Source: Actinomycetota bacterium (lineage in GTDB: Bacteria > Actinomycetota > Actinomycetes > Nanopelagicales > Nanopelagicaceae). Taken from it: DNA of 17,931 nt. Under the pieces are notes generated by a model. That model was not told the origin of the DNA, did no database searches, and saw only the letters and a program-made list of their open reading frames with translations. Below, piece after piece: positions 6,816 through 13,536 of the stretch (its first letter is position 1; each line of letters begins with the position of its first letter). The stretch covers positions 1 through 17,931 of the forward strand of contig WLOR01000016.1 of assembly GCA_009699165.1 (NCBI GenBank). Reading direction: 5' to 3'. The translations under genes and the position numbers were made by a program.

Positions 6816-8009
6816 ATGGTTACTTCTAATGAAAAAGAGCAGTTCACTGGATTAATCCTCCTAAGCGGGGTCGATAAGCCAGGCATTACCGAGGCCTTAT
6901 TTACTACGTTGGCCCCCTTTTCCATATCTGTCCTAGATATTGAACAAGTAGTAATCAGTAACCGTTTAATACTGACAGTTCTAATCTCCCTCAATCCAGC
7001 GCATGAGAAGGCAATCGAAAAAGACCTCATGGACTGTGCCAACGCACTGGATGTCGATATCGCCACACTCTTCGCACATACAAATATCTCCAGCATCACG
7101 GAAAAAAAAGGCTTACTTCATGTTGTGATCTTAAGTTCACAGTTAAAGCCTCAGGCCGTTGCTGCAGTTGCTGGCGTGATCTCTGGTGCAGGTGCAAATA
7201 TCGAGCGAGTCACTAGGACAGCATCCACCCCCGTGACAGCGATCGAATTTATTGTCTCTGGCGCTGCACAAGAAGCTTTAAGTAGCGCTCTATCTCCATT
7301 AGCTGCCATAGAAGGCATTGATATTGCTGTCTCTCCCGGTGGACTCATGCGTTTTGCAAAAAAACTTGTTCAACTAGATGTAGATTCAACATTGATCACC
7401 CAGGAAGTTATCGAACTATTAGCGAATAAAGCTGGAGTCGCCCAAGAAGTAAAGACAATTACAGAGTCGGCAATGCGTGGTGAACTAGATTTTGAGCAGT
7501 CATTGCGCGCACGTGTGCTGCTACTTAAAGGGCTCCCTGAGTCAGTCATCAGCCAAGTACAGTCCGAGATAGTTCTAACCCCAGGGGCAAGAACGCTTAT
7601 CCGTACTCTTCATCGACTAGGTCACAGCGTTTCTGTTGTTTCTGGTGGCTTTATTGATGTGATTACCCCATTAATTAAAGAGTTGGGAATAAATTACTAT
7701 CGAGCCAATAAACTTGAGATAGTTAATGGGTTTCTAACAGGAGAGATCGAAGGGCCGGTTATCGACCGCGCGGCAAAAGCTCTTGCACTGCGAGAGTTTG
7801 CTGATTTGGAATCGGTAACGATGGCTCAGACTGTAGCAATCGGCGATGGTGCCAATGATTTAGACATGATTGCCGCTGCGGGTTTAGGAATTGCATTTAA
7901 TGCTAAGCCTGCAGTTAAAGCCGCAGCAGATAGCACGGTTAGTGATCCTTATTTAGATTCTGTGCTTTATCTATTAGGCATTCCGCGCGAAGCAATCGAG
8001 GACGAGTAA
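6816..8009 (+). CDS. serB: Phosphoserine phosphatase with two N-terminal ACT domains
   Basis: Catalyses the last step of serine synthesis, phosphoserine to serine. The 397-residue protein has two ACT-type regulatory regions (about 10-90 and 97-172), then a HAD-type phosphatase domain (about 183-390). The nucleophile motif is LDVDSTL with Asp188 and Asp190; VVSGGF (274-279) is motif II, and GDGANDLDM (343-351) is the metal-binding motif. The long two-ACT form is typical of actinobacteria, where ACT domains can sense amino acids such as serine. ATG 6816 has no SD. The gene faces hisG with 3 nt between the stop codons and no terminator in between. Confidence 0.95.
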   Translation: MVTSNEKEQFTGLILLSGVDKPGITEALFTTLAPFSISVLDIEQVVISNRLILTVLISLNPAHEKAIEKDLMDCANALDVDIATLFAHTNISSITEKKGLLHVVILSSQLKPQAVAAVAGVISGAGANIERVTRTASTPVTAIEFIVSGAAQEALSSALSPLAAIEGIDIAVSPGGLMRFAKKLVQLDVDSTLITQEVIELLANKAGVAQEVKTITESAMRGELDFEQSLRARVLLLKGLPESVISQVQSEIVLTPGARTLIRTLHRLGHSVSVVSGGFIDVITPLIKELGINYYRANKLEIVNGFLTGEIEGPVIDRAAKALALREFADLESVTMAQTVAIGDGANDLDMIAAAGLGIAFNAKPAVKAAADSTVSDPYLDSVLYLLGIPREAIEDE

Positions 8010-8012
8010 TAC

Positions 8013-8864
8013 TTACAAGCGACAGGCGTGAATGTCGGTGACAAGTATTCCACGAGCCCCCAGGCTCCAGAGCTCATCCATCAGGCGATTTGTATCTTTG
8101 CGCAAGACCATAGCGCGCACTGCCACCCAGTCGGCTTTCTGAAGTGGCGAAATTGTCGGTGACTCTAACCCAGGTGTAATCGCACATGCAGCATCAACGC
8201 TTACTGACGGAACGTCATAGTCAAGTAGAACATATTGACGTGCAGTGACAACGCCTTGAAGACGTCTAATGAGAATTTCAAGATCAGCGGGAATGGTTAC
8301 ATCTTTGCGCGCGATAACAATCGCTTCACTAACAAGGATTGGTTCGCCGAATATCTTTAATCCAGCTTGTCGAAGAGTGTTACCGGTGCTAACAACATCA
8401 GCAATCACATCTGCAACACCTAAACGAACGCTGCTCTCGACTGCGCCATCTAAGCGCACTACATCTGCAGATATTCCTCTCTCTGACAAATATGTTGTGA
8501 CTAACCCTGGATAAGCAGTGGCAACACGCTTGCCTGCAATATCTGAAAGAGTCCATTCGACGTCTACGGGTGAAGCAAAACGAAAAGTAGATGCACCAAA
8601 GTCCAATGAGAGAAGTTCGTTTGCGAGTGCTCCCGAATCTATGAGCAAATCTCTGCCAGTGATTCCAGCCTCAAGTTCGCCCGAGCCGACATATATTGCG
8701 ATATCGCGAGGTCGAAGATAATAAAACTCAACACCGTTGTCGTTATCTACCAAGATGAGGTCTCGGCTATCTACTCGTTGTCGATATCCAGCCTCTTTCA
8801 AAATCTCAATCGAAGCATCGGCAAGAGAGCCTTTATTTGGAACCGCTACTCTTAACATTCTCAC
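8013..8864 (-). CDS. hisG: ATP phosphoribosyltransferase, long form
   Basis: Catalyses the first, committed step of histidine biosynthesis, joining ATP and PRPP to give phosphoribosyl-ATP. The 283-residue protein is the long (HisG-L) form: VAVPNKGSL at the N-terminus, the PRPP-binding loop around [15 protein letters not shown] (149-163), and a C-terminal ACT-like regulatory domain (about 208-283), expected to bind histidine for feedback inhibition. No HisZ partner is needed for this form. The GTG at 8864 and the ATG at 8858 are both plausible; GAGAG just after the hisE stop stands 4 nt before the GTG and 10 nt before the ATG. It follows hisE by 9 nt and is the last gene of the long - strand run, ending 3 nt from the serB stop. 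Confidence 0.96.
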   Translation of the reverse strand: MRMLRVAVPNKGSLADASIEILKEAGYRQRVDSRDLILVDNDNGVEFYYLRPRDIAIYVGSGELEAGITGRDLLIDSGALANELLSLDFGASTFRFASPVDVEWTLSDIAGKRVATAYPGLVTTYLSERGISADVVRLDGAVESSVRLGVADVIADVVSTGNTLRQAGLKIFGEPILVSEAIVIARKDVTIPADLEILIRRLQGVVTARQYVLLDYDVPSVSVDAACAITPGLESPTISPLQKADWVAVRAMVLRKDTNRLMDELWSLGARGILVTDIHACRL

Positions 8865-8873
8865 TCAACTCTC

Positions 8874-9143
8874 TTAGAGGTATCGGTAAATATCATCGGG
8901 AGTTAAACCCCGTGCCAACATCAATGTTTGAAGATGATAAATAAGCTGGCTAATCTCTTGCGATAGCGCCTCATCGGGTTCATGCTCAGCGGCTAACCAG
9001 ACCTCACCGGCCTCTTCTAAAATCTTCTTTCCGATACTGTGAACACCAGCCTCGACGGCCGCTACGGTCCCTGATCCCTCTGGGCGATCTACCATCTTTG
9101 TTGCGAGTTCGACCCAAAGGGCATCAAAGGACTTCATGGCCAC
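8874..9143 (-). CDS. hisE: Phosphoribosyl-ATP pyrophosphatase
   Basis: Second step of histidine synthesis, hydrolysing phosphoribosyl-ATP to phosphoribosyl-AMP. The 89-residue single-domain protein has the all-alpha NTP-pyrophosphatase metal motif [15 protein letters not shown] (Glu43, Glu44, Glu47) and [10 protein letters not shown] (Glu63 onward), as in actinobacterial stand-alone HisE; there is no fused HisI domain. The start is either GTG 9143 or ATG 9137, without a clear SD. It begins 6 nt after the transporter stop, so it shares the riboswitch-led transcript. A CATAGT just upstream might act as a weak internal -10, but this is uncertain. Confidence 0.95.
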   Translation of the reverse strand: MAMKSFDALWVELATKMVDRPEGSGTVAAVEAGVHSIGKKILEEAGEVWLAAEHEPDEALSQEISQLIYHLQTLMLARGLTPDDIYRYL

Positions 9144-9149
9144 ACTTTA

Positions 9150-9839
9150 CTATGAATGACTAACTGCTTGCCCCTCATTAGTTTCGCGCTTGGAAATCTT
9201 AACCCAGGAGAAGAAACCCCACAGTACAAAGGGTAGGTAGATCGCATACAAAGTTCCGGTTGGGTAGTAACCATTGTTAAAGGCAAATGGAACTCCAACT
9301 AAATCAACGGCAATCCACACTAACCAGAACTCAACATAACCACGACTCATTCCAAAAGTTGCTAGAGCCGTGCCCGTGAAGATCCATGTATCCACTAATA
9401 GCCACGATCCACTCTCTCCCAGGGCTCTAAATATCTGCATGGACGCGAAATAAAAGAGGATTATCACTGGCACCAGAATTAACTTCTCCTTGCTAGTAGT
9501 CCATCGAGGCGACACTGGCGGACGTGTGCCACCAGTTGACTTTCGATGATGCGACCAACGAATCCAGCCATAGACACTTACGATGATAAGCAAGAGATTT
9601 CGACTGGCCTGTCCATAAAAGTTGGCCGATGGTTGATCTGCATATGCAAACACTGCGCCAAGGAAAACGGTGAAAAGTAATCCATCGCCAAGAATTCCAA
9701 TTGGCCATGCAGATACTTTTCTTCTGGCACCTAAGATTGCACTTGAAAGACCTAAAATCCCACCCATTAACTCTCTTACGGCGATGGATTTACTTCCAAA
9801 GTTAATATTTGTTTCAAATAACCACGTAATGATATTCAC
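9150..9839 (-). CDS. ribM: PnuC-family transporter, probably riboflavin importer RibM
   Basis: A 229-residue inner-membrane protein with about six or seven hydrophobic segments of the PnuC fold: WPIG (45-48), YGWIRW (90-95), and a C-terminal WLVWIAVDLVGVPFAF segment in which Asp179 takes a place where many nicotinamide riboside PnuCs have Asn. PnuC relatives carry nicotinamide riboside, thiamine or riboflavin. The FMN riboswitch directly upstream argues for riboflavin, as for RibM (PnuX) of Corynebacterium and Streptomyces. The start is the GTG at 9839, with a strong AGGAAGG SD 7 nt upstream that can be masked by the riboswitch. hisE follows after 6 nt. The substrate assignment is inferred from regulation, while the family is clear. 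Confidence 0.83.
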   Translation of the reverse strand: MNIITWLFETNINFGSKSIAVRELMGGILGLSSAILGARRKVSAWPIGILGDGLLFTVFLGAVFAYADQPSANFYGQASRNLLLIIVSVYGWIRWSHHRKSTGGTRPPVSPRWTTSKEKLILVPVIILFYFASMQIFRALGESGSWLLVDTWIFTGTALATFGMSRGYVEFWLVWIAVDLVGVPFAFNNGYYPTGTLYAIYLPFVLWGFFSWVKISKRETNEGQAVSHS

Positions 9840-9846
9840 TGTTGAA

Positions 9847-9909
9847 CCTTCCTAGGATAAAAGCTCCAGGAAGCAACACAACAACTACATGCACTCTGCA
9901 TGTAGTTGT
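9847..9909 (-). promoter_or_regulatory. Riboswitch expression platform: SD-masking hairpin and alternative helix
   Basis: On the - strand RNA, CUUCCU (9873-9868) can pair with AGGAAG (9853-9848), covering the SD of ribM. In its loop, CUUUUAUCC (9863-9855) is complementary over 9 bp (one G-U) to GGAUAAAGG (9923-9915) at the 3' edge of the FMN aptamer. Forming that helix would break the aptamer edge and topologically release the SD. Between them is a perfect 13-bp stem, 9881-9893 with 9897-9909, with a 3-nt loop. What follows that stem (UGUGUUGCUU) is not a proper U-tract, so translational control is more likely than termination. Confidence 0.7.
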
Positions 9910-9910
9910 A

Positions 9911-10030
9911 TGTCCCTTTATCCAGACTTTAACTGTCGGTTTTGGAGTTACACCAAATCAACCGCCCACTGGATGTGAACGGGTCGCGGACTTTACCGCC
10001 GGTTCGGAATTATCACCGACCCCCGGAACA
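9911..10030 (-). promoter_or_regulatory. FMN riboswitch (RFN element)
   Basis: The - strand shows the conserved RFN blocks in order: GGGGUCGGUGAUAAUUCCG, then ACCGGCGGUAAAGUCCGCGA, a variable arm, GGUGUAACUCC, CCGACAGUUAAAGUCUGGAU. The P1 stem can form between UGUUCC (10030-10025) and GGGACA (9916-9911). The element senses FMN and normally turns off riboflavin synthesis or uptake genes when FMN is plentiful. It begins 9 nt after the rpe stop and precedes the PnuC-family gene, which it should control. The match to the consensus is good enough to call by eye. Confidence 0.96.
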
Positions 10031-10039
10031 ACGTGGTTG

Positions 10040-10705
10040 CTAGTCTGCCACAGCCATCGCTAAATTTCTTAATGAAACAATCATCGAGGCAGGATCTGCT
10101 GCTCCAAACACGGCGCTACCAGCAACAAAAACATCAGCGCCAGCCTCAGCCGCCTCTGTGATGGTACTCAGTGATACTCCTCCATCGACTTGCAACCAGA
10201 TAGGTCGGTCTCCGATGATGGCTCGAGTCCGCCGAACTTTCTCCATCATCTCATGCATAAAACTCTGACCTCCAAAGCCAGGTTCGACAGTCATGATCAA
10301 GAACATATCGACCTCATCAAGCAGATCTGCGTAACCTTCAATATCGGTGCCAGGCTTGATTCCAAGACCTGCACGTGCACCAGCCCTTCGAATCGCACGA
10401 AGGGTTGAAGGGATATTAGTTGTCGCCTCTGCATGTATGGTCACGCTGGCGCATCCTGCCTCTGCATATGCCGGTGCAATAAGATCGACATCTGCAACCA
10501 TTAAATGCGCATCGACTGGAATCGGGCAGGAGTTGATTATCTGACTAGCGCGATCGAAATCAAAAGTAAAATTAGGGACAAAGAGATTGTCCATAACATC
10601 TAAATGAATCAAATCCGACTGCGATGAGATACGCGCAATCTCAGAATCTAACTGTGAAAAATCTGCATTTAGGATGCTTGGTGTAATACGTATCTGACGA
10701 CTCAT
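10040..10705 (-). CDS. rpe: Ribulose-phosphate 3-epimerase
   Basis: Interconverts ribulose 5-phosphate and xylulose 5-phosphate in the pentose phosphate pathway. The 221-residue TIM-barrel protein has the metal/catalytic residues in HLDVMDNLFVPN (His34, Asp36), DAHLM (His67), the phosphate loop TVEPGFGGQSF (139-149) and VDGGV (Asp174). ATG 10705 is preferred because AAGGTG stands 5 nt upstream; a GTG two codons earlier (10711) is also open. It follows rsmB by about 9 nt, with its SD next to the rsmB stop. Its own stop lies 9 nt before the FMN riboswitch. The rpe position after rsmB is the standard actinobacterial order. Confidence 0.97.
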   Translation of the reverse strand: MSRQIRITPSILNADFSQLDSEIARISSQSDLIHLDVMDNLFVPNFTFDFDRASQIINSCPIPVDAHLMVADVDLIAPAYAEAGCASVTIHAEATTNIPSTLRAIRRAGARAGLGIKPGTDIEGYADLLDEVDMFLIMTVEPGFGGQSFMHEMMEKVRRTRAIIGDRPIWLQVDGGVSLSTITEAAEAGADVFVAGSAVFGAADPASMIVSLRNLAMAVAD

Positions 10706-10714
10706 ATGCACACC

Positions 10715-12076
10715 TTAACTTTTCTTGCGTAAAAGCGAGAGAAACATCGCATCAGTGCCGTGTCTGTGTGTCCATAAAGACATCGAGCCTGCTCGCACAG
10801 CATCATTGAGATTGGGTGGCAGGTACTGGCTTATATCCATCAGCTCCATTTCGGGATACTTTTTAAGAATGTCGCTGACTTGAACACTCGTCTCTGCTAG
10901 ATGAGGAGAGCACGTGGCATAACCAAGAACTCCTCCAGGATTGAGTACGCCAATTGCCGCACTAATTAATTCACGTTGGAGCTGTGTGAGTTCACGCAAA
11001 TCCTTGATAGTGCGGCGCCATCGAACCTCAGGGCGCCTGCGCAAGGCTCCTAAACCTGTACACGGCGCATCGATTAAGATCGCGTCGAAACTCTCTGCGT
11101 GATGTGCAACCTCTCGCCCATCTCCAGTCCATACTCGTGCGCCATGCACAACTCGACGGACCAAATCAGAGCGTGGAGTTGAGATCTCATTTGCGGTGAA
11201 AACGATGTCTCGTGTTTTTGCAATCGCCGATAACAAAGCCGCCTTGCCACCTGGACCAGCACAGAGATCTAGCCACGTTTTCCCGCCAGCGGCCGATGAA
11301 AAGACGCTAGCAACTAATTGCGAACCTTCATCTTGTACCCCTGCCAATCTGTGGCGAATTAACTCTAAATCACCGGGATTGCCCTTCCATCGAGCACCAA
11401 ATTGTGAGTAGGAAGTTGCCTCTCCACCAAGTTCTACTAACTCTTGCCTCAATGAGTAGCCAGGCCAAGAAACGAGAGTAGGAAGGGCAGGAATATTGTT
11501 GACTACTAAGGCCGCCTCTACCTGATCCCAATCTTTGAGCAGATCAAAGTAGGCAGAGACGATCCATTCGGGATGTGAATATTGAATGGACAATCGAAGA
11601 ACAGGATCAGCAATCGCATGCAGAGGAGCGAACCACTCTTCAATAGATTTGCGTGTGACGCTTCGCAAAAGAGCATTTACAAAACTTGCCTTTGACTCTC
11701 CCACTCGCTTACGTGCCACTTCAACTGTTGCAGAAACGGATGCGTGATCAGGGATTCGCATCTCGTGGATTTGATGTAGGCCTAGACGCGCTATATCGAC
11801 GATGCCGGGATCAACCTCACTCCAAGGGCGATCACTTACCTGAGATAAAATCCAGTCGTGTTTTCCCTGCATTCGTAAAGTTCCATAGACAAGTTCGGTT
11901 ACTAAACTTCTATCTCGTTCATCTAATGAACTCGACGATAAAGCCTGTGGCAAGAGCAAGTTTGAATATCCATCATTTCTGTTGACCTCTGTAATTAAAT
12001 CAAAGGCCAGCAACCGTGATGCATCAGGTCGTGGAGCTTTAAAGGTGTTTCGACGCGGCTCAACCAAAGCAAGCAC
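10715..12076 (-). CDS. rsmB: 16S rRNA m5C967 methyltransferase
   Basis: Methylates a cytosine (C967 in E. coli numbering) of 16S rRNA using SAM. The 453-residue protein has an N-terminal NusB-like RNA-binding domain (about 20-150) and a C-terminal Rossmann methyltransferase. SAM motif I is LDLCAGPGGK (269-278); the release/nucleophile cysteines are in DAPCTG (Cys339) and ATCSPH (Cys389). The 5' end overlaps fmt by 17 nt if the GTG at 12076 is used. A TTG three codons later (12067) has a better placed AAGG and overlaps less, so the true start is unsettled by three residues. Also known as Sun/Fmu. It is coupled to fmt and followed closely by rpe. Confidence 0.95.
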   Translation of the reverse strand: MLALVEPRRNTFKAPRPDASRLLAFDLITEVNRNDGYSNLLLPQALSSSSLDERDRSLVTELVYGTLRMQGKHDWILSQVSDRPWSEVDPGIVDIARLGLHQIHEMRIPDHASVSATVEVARKRVGESKASFVNALLRSVTRKSIEEWFAPLHAIADPVLRLSIQYSHPEWIVSAYFDLLKDWDQVEAALVVNNIPALPTLVSWPGYSLRQELVELGGEATSYSQFGARWKGNPGDLELIRHRLAGVQDEGSQLVASVFSSAAGGKTWLDLCAGPGGKAALLSAIAKTRDIVFTANEISTPRSDLVRRVVHGARVWTGDGREVAHHAESFDAILIDAPCTGLGALRRRPEVRWRRTIKDLRELTQLQRELISAAIGVLNPGGVLGYATCSPHLAETSVQVSDILKKYPEMELMDISQYLPPNLNDAVRAGSMSLWTHRHGTDAMFLSLLRKKS

Positions 12077-12965
12077 CTTGCGTCAATCTAGCCCCACGTG
12101 CCCAATCCAGGGCTGACATTTCTCTCTTGCCCGCAGGAACAACTGATGTAATCTGTAAACTTGCGCTATCTCCACAGCCAACATGTACCTGCGAATCCAA
12201 AACTTGTATCCGCCCTGGAGGTAGCAAGACATCAATACTCTGCGCGCGTGTAATCTTGAAAACTCCACCATTCCACATGGTCCACGCCCCTGGTGCTGGA
12301 AAGAATGCTTTTATTTTCGCTTCAATAGTGGTGGACGGTTGGCTCCAATTAATCTGCGCCTCTGCCTTAGATATTTTATTGGCCTTCGACGCCGAACCCG
12401 TTTGCGCTCTCGCTGATGTACCGACTGCGATTGCAGTTAGTGCCTTGCCTATGACCGTAGGTCCCATTTTTGCCAATACCGTGAGAAGTTCACCCGCCCT
12501 CCACGTCGGATCGATCTCAATCTGTGCACTGCTGTAAATGGGGCCGGTATCCATACCCTTATCCAGAGCAAATACCGTTACACCTGTAATTCTCTCCCTA
12601 TTTTCTAAAGCTCTCTGCACTGGAGCAGCTCCCCTATAGGCTGGCAGAAGTGAGAAATGGAGATTGATAAATCCGTATTTGGGACGCCTTAAAATCTCCA
12701 GTGGTATCAGAACGCCATAACCAATCGTTATCACCAGATCAAGATCGTCGATTACTCCAACTAGTTCATCGGCGGATTGTGGGCGCAGTAATGCAATCTG
12801 ATGGGCGATGGCCCAATTGCTCACGGCCGAAGACGTTAGTTCGCGACCTCGTCCTGCCGGTCGATCAGGTCGAGAGATCACAAGTACTACTTCATGCTCA
12901 GATTGAAGAAGCCAATCAAGCGTAGGTATAGCTACATCTGGAGTAGCTGCTACTCCAATCCGCAT
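12060..12965 (-). CDS. fmt: Methionyl-tRNA formyltransferase
   Basis: Transfers a formyl group from 10-formyltetrahydrofolate to initiator Met-tRNA. The 301-residue protein shows SRPDRPAGRG (31-40), the catalytic core NLHFSLLPAYRGAAP with Asn101 and His103, and DKGMDTGPI with Asp139, followed by the C-terminal tRNA-binding OB-like domain (about 200-301). Length is as expected. Its ATG overlaps the def stop in a TAATG junction, so it is translationally coupled to the deformylase that removes the same formyl group later. The downstream rsmB start lies within its last codons. Confidence 0.97.
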   Translation of the reverse strand: MRIGVAATPDVAIPTLDWLLQSEHEVVLVISRPDRPAGRGRELTSSAVSNWAIAHQIALLRPQSADELVGVIDDLDLVITIGYGVLIPLEILRRPKYGFINLHFSLLPAYRGAAPVQRALENRERITGVTVFALDKGMDTGPIYSSAQIEIDPTWRAGELLTVLAKMGPTVIGKALTAIAVGTSARAQTGSASKANKISKAEAQINWSQPSTTIEAKIKAFFPAPGAWTMWNGGVFKITRAQSIDVLLPPGRIQVLDSQVHVGCGDSASLQITSVVPAGKREMSALDWARGARLTQGACFG

Positions 12966-13516
12966 TAGGAGTTACGTCCGAAAATACTGTGTGGAGATTG
13001 TTTTATGACGAGATTATTTTCTGCAGCATTGAACCAGTCGGACTCGCGTATCTGTTTCATCGCAATTTTACGATCTGAAGTGCTGAGACGATCGATAAAC
13101 AAAACGCCATCAAGATGGTCAGTTTCATGTTGTAATGCACGCGCCAAAAGCTCTGTACCTTCAACTTCTATTGGCTCACCAAACATATTAAACCCACGCG
13201 CAACTGCTCGAATCGATCTAGGCGTGGGATACGTTAAATCCGGAAAAGATAAGCAACCCTCATCCTCAGTCTCAATGTCCCCACTTAAATCCAAAGTTGG
13301 GTTGATTAAATGACCCAGAACGTCATCTACATGCCATACGAATGCTCGCAGCGATACTCCAATTTGTGGCGCAGCTAATCCCGCTCCAGGTGCATCGAGC
13401 ATTGTCTCGGTCAAATCAGCGATTAACGTGCGTAACTCTTTATCAAAATCTACAACTGGAAGTGCAGGTGTAATCAAGACCGGATCACCAAAATGTCTTA
13501 TCTCCTGCATACTCAT
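12965..13516 (-). CDS. def: Peptide deformylase
   Basis: Removes the N-formyl group from new polypeptides, using a bound metal. All three family motifs are intact in the 183-residue protein: GAGLAAPQIG (44-53), EGCLSFP (86-92, metal ligand Cys88) and QHETDHLDG (129-137, metal ligands His130 and His134, catalytic Glu131). ATG 13516 is chosen because AGGA lies 7 nt upstream; a second ATG two codons on is possible. It lies 20 nt after priA and overlaps fmt by one base. The def-fmt pairing gives a complete formylation cycle in one unit. Confidence 0.97.
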   Translation of the reverse strand: MSMQEIRHFGDPVLITPALPVVDFDKELRTLIADLTETMLDAPGAGLAAPQIGVSLRAFVWHVDDVLGHLINPTLDLSGDIETEDEGCLSFPDLTYPTPRSIRAVARGFNMFGEPIEVEGTELLARALQHETDHLDGVLFIDRLSTSDRKIAMKQIRESDWFNAAENNLVIKQSPHSIFGRNS

Positions 13517-13536
13517 CTGTGAATCCTATCAAAAAG

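Noticed and set aside
6758..7099. Long N-terminal extension of the ABC ATPase
   Set aside because: It is antisense to the ACT domain of serB and has no resemblance to ABC proteins.
8008..8049. Inverted repeat AATACTT/AAGTATT with an inner CGACA/TGTCG stem at the serB-hisG junction
   Set aside because: The stem is AT-rich, interrupted by a large internal loop and lacks a T-run on either strand; it is mostly hisG coding sequence and probably chance.
9842..10063. A 73-codon open frame on the + strand across the gene-free stretch
   Set aside because: It is antisense to the FMN aptamer and platform; its codons follow the conserved RNA blocks and no SD precedes it.
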